From Apostichopus japonicus (taxonomy: Eukaryota; Echinodermata; Holothuroidea; Aspidochirotida; Stichopodidae), in the NCBI RefSeq assembly GCF_037975245.1, contig NC_092564.1, positions 10,082,484-10,146,483 of the forward strand: a stretch of 64,000 nt of DNA, written 5' to 3'. The notes under the pieces are model-generated. The model saw only the letters and a program-made list of their open reading frames with translations, ran no database searches and was not told where the DNA came from. Shown here in pieces: positions 44,600-58,074 of this stretch; position 1 is the stretch's first letter; each line of letters begins with the position of its first letter. Both the position numbers and the translations under genes were made by a program.

Positions 44600-45860
44600 T
44601 TCTGGAAATCCCCAGTAAAAATTCTTGAGAGGATGACTTAAATCACAAAAGTTGAGTCACGACTGTCATTTGTTTACGTCCACATTGTACTGAGTAGTTA
44701 TATTACTTTTAAATTTTGATAAACTACGGTAGTTTGACTATACGTAGTCTTCTACGTAAGAGAATATATTATGATAGTTTCTTTGATGTCATACTGAGGG
44801 CCCCCGATAGGGAAAGTAAGAATTACCGAAGCATCACAAAACAATTAAGTTTACAATGCATTACGAATTTTTCAAAGCCGGGTGTCAAGGTCAGTATATG
44901 TCATCGATCATCATCAAGGGTGATTTTTTGTTCATATGAATAGCAGATATGAAGGTTAACATGTTGAGGGATATATTTAATTAGTAAAACTTATCATTCA
45001 AGGTTAAAGTCTACCTTAAATAACCGTGTTATTATATGGCAATGAATGCCGTGCTATACTTAGAAGATTACTATATTCGAGTGCGCACATTTTGTCCCGT
45101 CTCCAGGGAGACAGTGTTCATGATGGCCAACAATATTGACTCAGAATGGGGTATGTTTCCTTCTCTACCTAGCGACTGGGTCGACGTTCCTCCTTCCCAA
45201 AACAGTTTGGTGGTGTTCTGTGTTAAACTAACAGTGTTTGAGTTAGCTGGTCCTCATATTTTTTCCTTTGCAGAAAAGTACCGTATTGTTTCTTAAAGTG
45301 AAGGCGCACACTGCGTGCATGAGAGGGTGGTGGGGGGGGGGGGGTGTTTACGGAAATGGTGATATGTTACATCGCGGTCTAGTGAGAATTGCCTCTTCTA
45401 GTCTTATGATACAGAATACACCTATTCATATCATGACTCGGGCTTTAATTGGAAAGGATTAAAGAATACGTAGTATATGTTAAAGTATTACATTAAAATA
45501 TATTTATGTTCAATAGGCCTATGTTTCTCTGACATTGTATAAAAGCGTAAAGTTATGTATTTCGAACATGGCTTTGCATATTATCAGTTATACAACTTAT
45601 ATTATCCTAATTCAGTAATATTAATTTGGAGAGACGCATATCTTTGATGACTATACAGTAAATGCGGCGATATGATCTCATGAACATCAAAATAAAATAT
45701 CAGACGCCATTTTGGGTCTGTCCAACATACACATAGTATAACGATTGCATAAACGACGAAATATCGTCTAATTCATATATGCAATATCATCTCTATATAG
45801 CCTATGCGTGCAAAACGCATACAATACTTAATTCCCACATCATTGCAAGAAGCATACATT
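44600..45860. other. Non-genic stretch left of the TA microsatellite
   Basis: A plus frame of 86 codons (45036-45296) has ordinary amino-acid composition but no recognised domain and no splice partner. I do not call it a gene. A G-run at 45332 suggests MITE remnants. Confidence 0.4.
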
Positions 45861-45866
45861 ACCATT

Positions 45867-45870
<4 letters not shown>

Positions 45871-45938
<68 letters not shown>
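45871..45938. repeat. (TA)n microsatellite
   Basis: 34 uninterrupted TA units followed by unique sequence 'gtgagtgattggaagtgaca'. Confidence 0.98.
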
Positions 45939-45939
<1 letters not shown>

Positions 45940-45942
<3 letters not shown>

Positions 45943-47109
45943 GTGATTGGAAGTGACACAGCCAATTGATTTTTGCGGAGCTTTCGAGCAAACTAGCTCT
46001 TCTTCAGTGCATGATCATCGAAAGTGATAAGGAGTAGCAGGAAAGACAGACACGTAGAAAGGCACCTGAAATATGATTATTGTGTAAGTCACCGTGAACG
46101 CGGATACATAACACATATTTGTAAATAATTAACTTTGAAATATTGACTATGTGTCCACGCAACCGTTATATATTCCCATAGGGTTTATAATAACTCGCTT
46201 TTATAGGTTATTCAAACAAAGAGTAATTCAGTATATGATTTATCGTAGACTAATATAAAATGGCTTACGTTACAAGTATTGCTTTGCAGTTATAAGGCGT
46301 ATACTCGTCAAATTTCAATGTGCATCGGTGTTCATGCAGTAGTATACATGCACCAAGGTATTAACATGCTATATATTGCTTTACGCCTTAACTTGAAAGT
46401 ACACTTATAATCCGTCGGTTTCAAGCTATCAGCAATGGAATTTACAAAACGGCGCTCGCAGGATGATAAAAATAAAACAAAAAAATCATAGCGCAAAAAA
46501 TGCACTAATAGCGCAAATATCCCTCAAACCAGTACGGTTTATTATCATTAGGTCTACACGCGAGGTTGGGCTATAATAACCGCTTTCATTTTATTTGTGT
46601 GTGGGTTGTTCCGCGACAGTTCAACGTATTGGTAAAAACATATATTTACTATATATATATATGTATTTTGGGGGTGGGGTGGGTGGGGATACTGATGACA
46701 TTTAAACCAACACCGAGAAAATAGTACTAATGTCTGGTTGAAATTTTGGAGACACCAGCTAGGCTTTCAGTTTCAAATAATCAGAGAGACCTTTAATTAA
46801 TAGACCTATACTCGACTTGAACAAAATCTAACATAATATTATTTTCGTCTTTTAACTTCAGCATAATATAGGTGGCTACATTAAACCTAGTTGCTACAAA
46901 GATAACAATTAAAAACTTGTTTTTTCTTTATAATGAAACAGAGTTTAGTGAAAGTGTTCATAGTTTGTAAAATAAGTAAAAAAGCTAATCACTTTACAAG
47001 TAGAGGGCATATATATTTCTGTTAATACATCTTTTCTACAATAACTTTTTATTACCAGATTAATTGGTTTACCCGTTATGAAAAATATTCATACTTTTAT
47101 TCATATCAT
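45940..47109. other. 3' flank of the membrane-protein gene
   Basis: Probably includes the 3' UTR of the minus-strand gene that stops at 47110. I see no additional gene. A short TA run and a G-rich run occur near 46650. Confidence 0.4.
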
Positions 47110-49209
47110 TCATTCCGCAAGGAAACCGTCATTGTCTACAACTCCATTCTCCTTCCCATTCATTTCGATCGTCTTCGTCGAGGACGAGTGTTCTGGTGAC
47201 GGTACTATTTTACCGTTTCGAATTGGTCGCATAATTTGTTTTAATAACATCATGGTGATACAGACCAACAACGAAAAGATTCCAGTCAACATGACCATTA
47301 GGGCGATTAAGTCTACCTTAAAGTCCAATTCTTGAACCAAGTAGCTCACAATGACTAACAATGTGTACATAATGAGACAAAGGAAGATATAGACGATCTC
47401 CATAGCTGCACTTATCGGTCTGTCACTCTCGTTTGATACTCGACGTTTTATGAAGGCTTCTATCTTTAAGAAAAGCCAAAGCCAAAACCAGGTCCATACT
47501 ACCGCCAAATACTCAATCGATGGGATACGAACCAATTCGTTTAAGCGGATCCAATGGCGTCCTTCACTGTCCACAAAGTAGAAACCATACAGGCCGATGC
47601 ATATGATTATGTAGACCAGGAATGGTAATGGATTAGCCCACCACGGTAGTTTCTTCCAAAAAGTGAGACCAAATAACTGCGTCATAACAAGAAGCCACAT
47701 AAAGCCGAAAAAGAACATCGCCCAGAGATCGCTACTAGGTCCGCCAGTCTGTACCGCCACAATAGTAGCGTGAATGGTTACCCAGGACTCCAGGAGGAGT
47801 CTCCAGTATCTATTTAGGTGGATTTTTGTAAACATCAGACTGCCTTGCAGCATCAGTAACCAAGTGTGGATAAATCCGAAAAGATGTCCCCATGTGTTTT
47901 CCATTGGATGATACCAAAAGGTGTATATCGCTCCCCAAGCGAAAGCGTAACCGTGGTACTTCCGCATGAGATTGATCGGACCGAGGTCGAGTCGCAGAGC
48001 TCTGCTGACCTTGCTCTTGTGTTGAGACGAGGGCCAGCCAAAGAAAAGTCCCCTATCTCGATACTCAAGGAGGAGAACAAATACGAGAAGCATTATGACT
48101 GAACTTTGTGAGCTAGCTTCTGAGACGTCTTGGGCAGTTGCGTCATATGTCCAATGCGTCTGAGCGAGATGAACGGCATGGAACGCCATATTTCCAATAA
48201 GAGGTATCCACTGGTACTTGGTCATTGTGTTGCTGTATTTAAGACCACTGTCGGGGTTCCAGGCCCTCAATCTCTGTGCGATGTAAATGGTTGCCCACAT
48301 AAACAGTTGATGAGATGCATAGCAAAACCATACGATACCACGGGATAATGCGTTGGCCTCGGCCGGGGGAAGCTGCCAATAGTACCATCTGCTCGATGCC
48401 GTCGCATCGCAACGACCTGGTACGCCTACTTCAATGACCGTCGGCTCTGGCAGAAAACGTGCGGAAGAGGTTTCGCTGTCGTTGTGCGTCCATCCAGATT
48501 TTGCGTCCCAGTTTCGTAGTTCACCAAACCCCATCATGGCTGCCAACAATGCTAAGATGAAACCGATACCAATCGACCAAGCAAATACATCTTGTGGTAT
48601 ACCAACAAAGGTGGCCTGTTAAGAAAAAAGGTGGGGGGAAGGGATGTTTTATAAGCAGCATGTGAAGAAATCATATTAATTAGGTCATAACTATAATATA
48701 ATAAATAAAAATATATAAAATATTGTGTGGACTGAAGACATGTTGTATAGCTATGGAGTCCGTTAAGTATGATCATGAACATACTTACTACAAATGTTCA
48801 TTCAAACAGAATATGTAAATTACAAATTGAATCTTGATAACTCTCAACTTATCTAATTTTATACAGGTAACAATGATATCTTCCTTTAGGTTAGTGCAGC
48901 TTCATATGTTTACGTGAATGTCGTTCTTGGTTTTGCGGAGTGGGATAACGCTACAAAATTCCATCAATGTACCCCGGTTGGCGTTTATGCCCTCTAGTAG
49001 GATTTTGGCCGACTTAACCCATTCAGATTCAGGTACCCCAGTTTTTCTATAGCCGATAATTTCAACACCTTATTGATCTGAAATTTGAAGTTGTGTATAG
49101 AACCTCCTTCCTTCTACCCTCAACCTCGCAATGCAGCAGAGCTTCTTACCACTTTATCCTTCTTTTTCTCACTTGTCTTTTCATCCATTCTTACGTCAGT
49201 ATTATGATT
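47110..49209 (-). CDS. Histidine-rich polytopic membrane protein, family not recognised (about 522 aa)
   Basis: A large exon 48615-47110 (502 codons with stop) has a good acceptor (cttttttcttaacag) directly before GCC. The preceding exon 49209-49150 ends AAAGTG then GTAAGA, phase 0. Its ATG at 49188 gives MDEKTSEKKKDKV; a start further upstream (51795) is likely. Numbered for 522 aa, about 12 hydrophobic helices are visible: one near 30-50, a soluble segment with WDAKSGW and a lone Cys (51-105), helices from about 113 to 338, then 351-368, 388-408, 424-447 and 454-478, and a polar C-tail. Ten histidines cluster around helices 2-7 (about 123, 167, 170, 175, 242, 257, 265, 271, 287, 303), e.g. 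FHAVHLAQTHW and YHPMENTWGH. This suggests metal or heme binding, but that is inference. Trp is unusually frequent. The almost intronless coding sequence could reflect retroposition or transfer. Confidence 0.88.
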
Positions 49210-51792
49210 CTGTGGAGAAACACAAAAAGAAACCGCAAAACGATGAAATCGGATAATGGAAACGAATGAATTCAAAGCAGTCCGTGGTAATTAACGAAGC
49301 TGTTTCACTGTATCCAATGCGAGTATGTTTACGATCGCACCACGGCAAGAAAATGATCGGACCGTGATGTGGATTACTTGTCATATACTAGCCAAGTGTA
49401 CGATCGAACACCGTAGATTTGGGCAAAGGATGGAAGTGGGGGGGGGGGGGGGCGTGGTTCCCCACTTCAACTGTCAGTCATGTAGAATGCTTTAGCCGGG
49501 GAAGAAATAGACTACGACTGCCTAAGGTGTACATCCACTTTTTAACCTCACACAAGAATTGTATTTATTAGCACAACATTGCCATAAGAGCTAATGATAG
49601 GGCTAATTCATAGTTTAAATCTGCCTCAAAAGGCGCCATTTGACATCTATTTTTTTTTTTCTGGAGGATTCCACACCTCCTGCGTAGGCGTCGGTCTCAA
49701 TGACCCAAGAACCAAATTCTCTCCTTTAATAGCATAGCCTTGATTCGCCTTTGACCTTTCCATTTATGTTCAGCTCATATGACGTAAGAGTCCCCCCCCC
49801 CCACACACACACAGCACGCCACTGTGAAAACATAGTTCAAGGAAAAATCCAAATGTGGAAATAAACTTTAAAATATACATTATTTGATGGTAACATTAAT
49901 CGTATAACGCAAAGCGCATGATCGCACATGTTTAATTACGACGATACAAGAGTTTGCGTGATTGCGTAAATTAATCGCGAGAACCTTAAACTACATGTGT
50001 ACTGCCCAGCAAACACATAACGTTTTCATAACATTTTAGAAATGCTATATAAATGTTTTATTAAATCATAATCTAAATAACATTTTATTAACATCGAAAT
50101 AATGTTATTTGCAAACATCGAAATGTTTAATCATGTTTTATTAACATCACATCTACAACATTGTTGAATAACATAAATATGATGTTTAAAAAACATTATC
50201 ACTCTACATTTGGAAATCATTAGAAATGTTTTAAAAATGTCGGCTTTTCGAGATCTTATTATTTTGTACCATTAATTTTACATTACTTTGAAGATACACC
50301 TGTATAGGCCTATTGTTGCAATGCTTTTTGTCGAAAGTATATCAAACCATCGTTTATATAACAGTTCTTGTACGTGATCTTGTTGGGTGTATATAGGACC
50401 CTATACATACAGGTCGGGGAGGGGGGGGGGGGGGAGTAGGTGGCGTGGATCCCAACAGCTAAATTTGATAACGTCTATTCCGCTTGGATGTAACTCGCAT
50501 TAATAAATTGAAAATAAAATTTTATCCTTGTCGATATGTAGACAAATACTTTTAATCTGAGAAAATGACTTCGCAGCTTATACGTAGGCTATAATGTGTG
50601 TTGAAACCCACGGATAGGCTAGCAAATTTCATCACGGCCCATAAGTCAGTTTACCCTTCCCCCTCCCCCTTCCCCAGTCTCCCGTGCACACTATAGTATA
50701 TAATGAAAACAAATAATGGTCTACATACATACAGGCTTTAATGGTATTTGTAATTGTAATTATAATTTTGGACAGCCGCGTTTTATTAAATGATGAACAA
50801 GGTATACATACAGGTACCAACCAGCCTTGTAAAGCTTATGTATTTCCGTCAATAAATTGACCCTATATACAGGCGAAGGACGCATATAGGCATATCATGA
50901 ACGGTTCAAGCCCGCAAATAGGGCCGGTAGAAGGGGAATGACCGGTTGAGAGATACCCATGTGGTTCCACAGTCCGGTTTCGCTATATGGTATCGCTATA
51001 TACGGACCGTACGTTTACTCGATGAATTAACTTTAATAAATCGTTCAATGCATGAACTTTGCTTACGGTCGAATACAACTTTCTTTTCCATAAATTGGTT
51101 CCCATGATGTTTTCGGAAGGAAACTTGTTGTTTATAGCACCGGAACAATTCACAGATCTATCTCTCAGTTAATTGCCTCAGATAGCCGGGCAATAGACAA
51201 AGGCCTAGTAGGCCTATACCTGTTCATGCAGCACCGAGGATGATGCCCTTTCAAGCTGCTCTCAAAGGCATAGAATCCTGCACCTAATCTAAACAGTTTA
51301 GTTAATTCACGTGCAGTTTAGTTTATTCACGTGTGAAATTGCACGTAGGCCTATGATGAAATAAGTCAGGCAGGTATACCGGTTAACATGGAAAGCATCA
51401 AATTACACTGATCACAATATGTGATTTCCTTTGTTATGCACAAATCCGTAGTATAGGGCTAATGATGAAGTTCCACTGACATCTGAAATTACTTCCAAAT
51501 CGGCAAACCAATTTGTCTCAGTCTTCTGGACTCAAACGTCAGTAGTATCGACGTAGCACAACATTAGTCTATAGTATACCTCGCATTCAATGTTTCCGTA
51601 CAAGTTCCATCACAATACATTGAGATATATACGCAAAAGCTGTCTCAGACCGGGCTATAGCACAGTAGGCCTGTACTGCGGTTTAATTATCCTGCATGTG
51701 TAGGCCTAATGTGTTTGAAGTTCCTGCCTATGTTTCATCTGATAGGATATACAACGACAATGGAACGTACAAGGATAGGGTCATATACTTAC
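49210..51792 (-). other. Predicted 5' intron of the membrane-protein gene
   Basis: Bounded by a GTAAGT donor (51792-51787) and the acceptor ttgtgtttctccacag before 49209. It contains G- and C-runs (49439, 49795, 50417) and a repeat rich in AACATTTT/ATGTTT (50015-50230). No other gene is seen within it. Confidence 0.5.
50015..50230. repeat. AACATTTTATTAACATC-rich repeat
   Basis: Recurring 'aacattttattaacatcgaa', 'atgttttattaacatcac' and 'aaatgttt' in both orientations over about 215 bp. It is low complexity and possibly hairpin forming. Confidence 0.6.
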
Positions 51793-51860
51793 CATTTAAA
51801 GATAAAGACAACAAACCTCTTCTCGATACTGTTAATGAATGACAAAATTAAGCACTGACA
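51793..51860 (-). CDS. Candidate first exon of the membrane-protein gene, with the ATG at its very end
   Basis: The minus strand ends TTTAAATG directly before GTAAGT. If spliced to 49209 it reads ATG then AAT CAT AAT ACT GAC GTA AGA ATG GAT, i.e. MNHNTDVRMD, in frame with the rest. The codon just before this ATG is TAA, so the frame cannot extend upstream. The 5' end of the exon is unknown; 51860 is arbitrary. Confidence 0.45.
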
Positions 51861-51997
51861 TCAATTGTATCGGCGTTTGTATAACAGCACATACTGACAA
51901 ACCCGTAATATCATTGTACTGTAGCTATATGCAATATGCACAGCTATATGCACAGTCATATATGTAATTTATATGAATGATCAAAGGTCTCCCTGGA

Positions 51998-52020
51998 ATT
52001 ATATAAGTTTTATATAATTA
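51998..52020. promoter_or_regulatory. AT-rich palindrome with TATA-like sequence
   Basis: AATTATATAA, a 3-nt spacer, then TTATATAATT. On the minus strand it offers TATATAA about 210 bp upstream of the candidate first exon end, so it may be the core promoter of the membrane-protein gene. AT-rich chance occurrence is possible. Confidence 0.25.
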
Positions 52021-52029
52021 TCAATTCGT

Positions 52030-55000
52030 TCACTACCGCAGAGATTACATAAACCTCTAAACGAATGCATAGTATCCAGTTTGTCTTAGAAAAAGGTCAT
52101 GATCAAGCGTACTCAAGCATTGCCAAACGTTTACATAAAGGGGCTTAGCGCCGGGTAGCCTATAGCCTACATTCTTGGAAATTTCAAGCATTTTAGTACG
52201 CCTATTCTTTCCCAGCAATTAAAAGTCAAAGTGCGTGAGACCAGAATGTCTCAGTGACTGGAAACAGTGAAATGAAGCTTGTTGATGTTTGAAGATATGC
52301 CTTTCGCCAAGTAGTGCGGAGCCTGTAGGATAGATGTTAAAAAGGGGCTCTAAATTAAATAAAAAACACACATACATGACTTCAGTTTCAAATGCCTTTT
52401 TCGTCATATGTATCGCCCAGATACCACACTCCCCTTAATTACTGTGTTAAAATAATAACCCCAATTGAAGGTGATAATTATTGGCTAAATTTCATGACCT
52501 TAAACCGTGACCCAGTTGTTATATAGTAACTATAATAGTAATAGAGCATGTGCAGAATCAGTGAATCGGATATTGATAGCTCGCAAGCATTTAGCGCGGG
52601 CCCCTGAATTGGGTTGGGGGGGGGGGGGGGTAGGGGGTAAAGCATATGCCTATGCTACTTTTGCTACTAGATTAATACGGCCCTGCAAGTGGTTGATATA
52701 TGATTTTCTATGCATGCAATTGAGGTAACATGCTCATTGGTATATATACAGTTGGAAGCCATGTTGTCTCCGAGGAGGGGAAGCACATTTCGATCCCTCC
52801 CCCTTAAAAATCTGCAGTTTGGTAAATTGGTGCAAGTCTACACGAAGCCAATTCGCATTCTGCATGATCTAGGTCAGTATTTGTGGTAGGCTTTTATGGT
52901 AATATCGGCCTATACCTGTTTAGAAGAGACATTCTCTTCTGAAGGAAACGGTAAAACAGTCGATACCGTTCTTTAATGTCAGAGAAAGTAGAGAACAAAT
53001 CCGTCTTCATCAAATCCTATTTTACCTGTAAGAAGGCTGTTGACAGCGTTGCGATGTATACTTAGCATGCATGCAATGTTTAATTCACTGTTTGATGATT
53101 GAAGGTTTGTCATCAATCTAGAATTCGTAAGGCCTCAAAGCGAACAATATGCAGTACCTTTCGAGAAACTCAAACATTTGCATTTCGATTTATTACACTT
53201 TGACGAAACCAGATTTAGTCTTAATCGCATCTTCACGCAACAGACTATCGCGAGGTGTATACAAAGTAGCTAGTTAACTAGGTTTAGCCTATTCTAGACA
53301 GCAATTGAAAGAAATGTTTTAAATAGATGTCTGCAATTTTCCTTCAATTCTTCATTTTTGCAGCAAATGTTGAAATGGTTGAACATTCTGAGGCTAGCGT
53401 GATTAACAGTTTTGTTACAAAATGTTGTTTCACGAAATTTATTGAATGAGGAATTCATCACTTTGCCTACAAACTGTTGAAATGATGACCGTTTCTGACC
53501 ATAAGTTATCACTTCGTTGCCAAATGTTAAACATTGTGAAATACATTAAGCGATCAATCGATAATATTGCTGCAAAACTTGTTCTACAATTAAATTACTT
53601 AATTAGTTAAAAGTTTGCAACTATATTGATGAACAGAACTTAACATTTTGACGGCACCTGAACATTTCCATACAAACAAACAAACCTATGGCAGCTCATT
53701 GTGACTTTGTGCAGTCACCTTCACATTGGTTCTTGTCATTAATCACTCAAGTCTCCTCATGCATGTAACTTGCACACGCAATACTGATACAACCATTTCC
53801 AATATAAGTGATTTATTAGGTGCAGGATGAAGTCATGTAACCATTTCCTTGCCCCGGTCGGTAGTTACATAGGGTTATGTACCGATTAAAACAATATACA
53901 TATGTGGAAAATCTAAATGGATCACTCTCTAGCCATGTCAGAATGAATTTTGATATGCATAGACAGTCTAAAATGACTGCTGTTAGTCTAGGTTGTATTA
54001 TATATACCACTTTGTAATTTTGTGATAAATATCCGAGATTCGTCAATTCAAGCGGCTGGATTTCTTAGTCTAAATACACAGTCCATTAGGTCAACCCTGG
54101 TCAACCCTACAAAAAAAAAAAATCACTAGATAAACAATAGACTTTTATTATCTAAAATAACATGTGTATAAATATCATAACAAATTTGTCAATGATAAGC
54201 CGTGTTGAATGTCATGCAACGGTGCTCTGATGTTATATACGACTGTGATAAGAACTTGATTGTTTGTGTGATTTTAATTGATAAAACAATAGATTAACAT
54301 TAATATTTAGTCATGTACTGTCTGCGGAGTCGACGCCGTCATCATCAAGTTAGCCTTAATTAAAGGGACATTACAAAGATTAAACATAGGCCTATATTTG
54401 AAAGGTGAATACCTTTTAAAGGAGCATAAGTCATAAAAATATTACCAGCACTCATTTATATGCTTTTTGATTAGACTATGACACATACAGTACCAAGAAA
54501 AAAAAAACATTCCGCCTAAAATTCGTGCTTTTATGTTGTCATTAACATGTTAAAGTATATTCACGTCTTAATGTCAGCTATTTTCTGCGAAGACTTGAAT
54601 TGATCGCATAGCTTATACGTCTACAAAATACAGAAAATTGTTGAATTGATTGCCTGTTGCGATTCAACAATTTTGTTATTTAATGACGAATTACTCACTT
54701 AATTGTTACGTTATTTGCAATTCAATAACTTTTAGCAAAGTCTACTTTAACTAGCCCATTGAGGTATTTTCAATCTAACATTTTGGAGACGATTGATTAT
54801 TTGATGAAATTTGTATTCGATTAATTTAACTTTCTTTTTAAAGTGGTGTAATGCACACATCACAAGTGAGACATTTCCAAACCCTTTGTTGGGATTTGAG
54901 CCCGGGTCATTGAAGCATATTCTCATGTATAATGGGGTGGGGAGGGTGGGGGTACTTTCTCCAGAACCCAAAAAACATCGTCAAATGGAGGACTCCGATG

Positions 55001-55690
55001 CATAATTAAACTTGTACAAAAAAAGGTCTGACCGCATGGTTGTTTTAAAAAAAACTGAAGTAACTCAAATATGAGGCTGATAAAAGTGGGGGTTCACCAC
55101 TACAGACCCCATAGATCCGCGCCTGGGACCATAATATCAGTTGACCTATGCCGTGTTACCATCCTGCATGGAGCAGTGTCTCTTGGTGTAGGCCTAGCCT
55201 TACTCCATAAAATCTGATTAAGGAGACTATTCTCTATATACTGTACCTTTCAGATGTATTCACCGTCTTATACATATACGGTGTATTGTTATAATGGACC
55301 ACGCCCTGTCGGTCAAGACATCGACCTCCTATAGCAATATGGATGCCAGGTTATAATGTATACAGTTAAGTTATGGCAAAACTCTGCAGCAAGCGTAGCA
55401 TAATTATATACAAAGCAAAAGTAACTGGTTGCCGATTAAAAGTGTGACGTAATAATATGCTAGCGCGTTAAATAATTCGAATTATAATCATATCAGTAAT
55501 ATCCAAAGGCAATGATGCATCGCGCCGTTGTGGAAATACATTATCTTTATTCGGTGCACGATCCCAGAGTTTGAATGACCACTCTTACATAAGCAGTGGA
55601 ACCAGTATCCGCGCGCGCGTATTCGTTTGACATAGCTGTTCGCTCGTGAAAATGTTTTGCCTTATTTCTAAGATGGCCGCGACCGGAACT
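52030..55690. other. Intergenic region upstream of the membrane-protein gene
   Basis: No supported gene. A G-run at 52616 sits in possible MITE debris. A B-box-like sequence on the minus strand (GGGCTCAAATCCC near 54895) hints at a SINE remnant. Short frames show no domain or splice support. Confidence 0.45.
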
Positions 55691-55706
55691 ACTATATTTT
55701 CGTAGT

Positions 55707-56355
55707 CAAGGGCGGCGGAAGCACTTTTAATCTGGGGGGGGGGGGGCACCGACATCAAAGGGCACTTTGCAGAAATTCGATTGGACTGATGCAGCCTGAT
55801 ATTTAGTACCCTTTATAACTCTTATTGTATTATCTTATTTGCGTATACACATCAATCCATCAACGCCCCCCCCCCCCCCTCAAAGAAAAATGCATACTAG
55901 ACTGCAATATCCAATGTGCAAATTGGGAAACAAGGAACAAGTTTTCTTTTGAGACAAAATAAGGTGAAATCATGCCAGTTGCTAATGAAGGAATCTTCCG
56001 AATTAGAGTTTATTTCTTGTTAATATCTTAAAAAAATTTTCCATTCCAAATAGCTTTGAGTTTGACCAACAGAAATTCATTAAAAGTCAGGGGCGTAGCC
56101 AGGATTTGCAAAGTTGTGTGCACGACTATCTGAGCGGAGCGCCACCATCGGTTGGCGCGGGGCGTACAAGAAAATTTTTGGTTTTACAAACCCCTCAGAT
56201 GGCCGGAAACGGCCCTTCACGAGTGGTCATTCTGGTTCCCTGGCCTCTTGCTAACTTGAGACACCTCAATTTTTATGTAGAAAAGGGGCATATTTTTAAC
56301 CTGAGGAAAAGTGGGGGGCACGTGCCCCTGTGCCCCCCCGGTTCCGCCGCCCTTG
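55707..56355. mobile_element. hAT-like MITE, copy 2 (649 bp)
   Basis: Same termini as copy 1 (CAAGGGCGGCGGAA and inverse) and the same internal order. A different perfect 8-bp duplication, TTCGTAGT, lies at 55699-55706 and 56356-56363. It differs from copy 1 by scattered substitutions, small indels and a short insert ('cttgttaatatcttaa'). Both copies keep a 90-100 codon plus frame near the right half, but it reads through repeat sequence. Confidence 0.92.
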
Positions 56356-56363
56356 TTCGTAGT

Positions 56364-56675
56364 ATAGAAAAGGAACCGTGACAGTAAAATGAAACACCGG
56401 TTATTTGAATAAGTGGAATTGAACAGAAGTTTTGACAAACACATATGATATACACATCAATCATTTCTTGTTTGTCACTGATGCAATTTACCACCATCAA
56501 CCGGCCCTTACCACCATCAAGCCTTCACAGGATCCTCCAGTAGAAAGATCACTAGTTTACATTTTGTGCAATCTCTGAAAAGGTTTTCCTGACGCCCTCT
56601 CTTTAAACCACCTAATTAGCAGTAATTAATTTCAAAGTCATCAATGCTGAGATTACACTACTTCGAGGTTTCCTC

Positions 56676-56678
<3 letters not shown>
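56364..56678. other. Short non-genic stretch
   Basis: Contains a tandem 'cttaccaccatcaa' duplication near 56506 and nothing else I can support. Confidence 0.35.

Positions 56679-56736
<58 letters not shown>
56679..56736. repeat. (AT)n microsatellite
   Basis: About 29 uninterrupted AT units followed by a TG/TATG-rich run to about 56790. Confidence 0.97.
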
Positions 56737-56741
<5 letters not shown>

Positions 56742-56833
56742 GGTGTGTGTGTGTATGTATGCGTGTTTATGGTTATGTATGTATATGATAAAGGTTACTA
56801 TACGTGGGTACCCAGTCTTTGTTCCGCACTTTT

Positions 56834-57182
56834 ATGAATATTTTCTGTGCAACTTTCATACGAGCAATATGACCTTGAATTTCTTATAGAGAGAAAGGTT
56901 CTATTTGACTGTAGCCTACGCAGGCCTATTATATATTTCGGAATAGCTTCAAGTGAAATCGCAATGACGTAACTGTTCAACGAATTAGGCTTACAATTTG
57001 ACTACAGAGAATGAATATTTTCCGTGCAACTTTCATACGAGCAATATGATATTGAATTTTTTATAGAGTGAAAGTTTCTATTTAACCTACGCAGGCCTAT
57101 TATATATTTCGGCATAGCTTCAAGTAAAATCGCAATGACGTAACTGCGCAACGAATTAGGCTTACAATTTGACTACAGAGAA
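56834..57182. repeat. Tandem duplication, about 175-bp unit x 2
   Basis: Both units start 'atgaatattttc', carry 'gtgcaactttcatacgagca' and 'gcctattatatatttcgg', and end 'ggcttacaatttgactacag'. They are about 90% similar, with a short deletion in the second unit. Non-coding. Confidence 0.9.
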
Positions 57183-58066
57183 ATGTGAAGGAATTAACAT
57201 TGCTTATATGCACTCAACGTGCAGTAGAACAAGGCAAACTGCTTTCAATACATCTAGTACAAAACATATGGCACAAGCACAAGCATCCGTTTAGTCGGTA
57301 AGATCGATCAACCTCACAATAACGGGAGATAACATTCAACTATACACATTACATAACAAAAATCCAATTTTAATGACTGACTTAGAAAAAGACGCCTATA
57401 AACGTACCTTGAAAAAATGCGTTATACATATATAGATATATATGCCTTGCTTCTCCAAATGCCGATGGTTCTGTGATGTGCAACATTAAACGTGAATGCA
57501 ACGATATCATCCAACGATCCCGTTAATTCGACAAAATGTTTAAACTTTATTTACGACTTAGCTCCACACAAAGAGTTCATATACTCTATATAGGCTGTAT
57601 TCGTTTGGCTGTGCAAAGTAAATGCACACGTGAAAGAAACACGGGTTCCATATACCCACACTGTTTCTGTGCAACACATTATTGATTATCTATTCGGTTG
57701 GATGAATCTACGCTTATAGTAAAGGTCTAACAACCTGTGTCAAAACACTAAAGAATACCTAGCGACAATGCGCTGTCGTTGCAGTTACCCAACCGTATAC
57801 AAAATGCTTTCCGGGTTGCTATATATACTACACTGCAGTAAAATCTAGTGTGTGGGGATGTGACTGGGGGTGGGGGAGGGGACGCACACAATACATACGA
57901 AAAGAAAACCCATTACGGCCAATGACATATGAAGCTACCAAGAAGCGTGGAACTTTCGAGAAGAAAAAAAGTCGATATATTATGAAATGAAATATTAATC
58001 AACTCTGCTTGCCAGACACACCTTTTGCAAATATGAATGACCCAGCTCAGACCTATGATATCAGAT
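57183..58066. other. Non-genic stretch left of a MITE
   Basis: AT-rich with a short G-rich patch at 57870. No gene, RNA or delimited element is visible. Confidence 0.4.
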
Positions 58067-58074
58067 GTCGCCGG

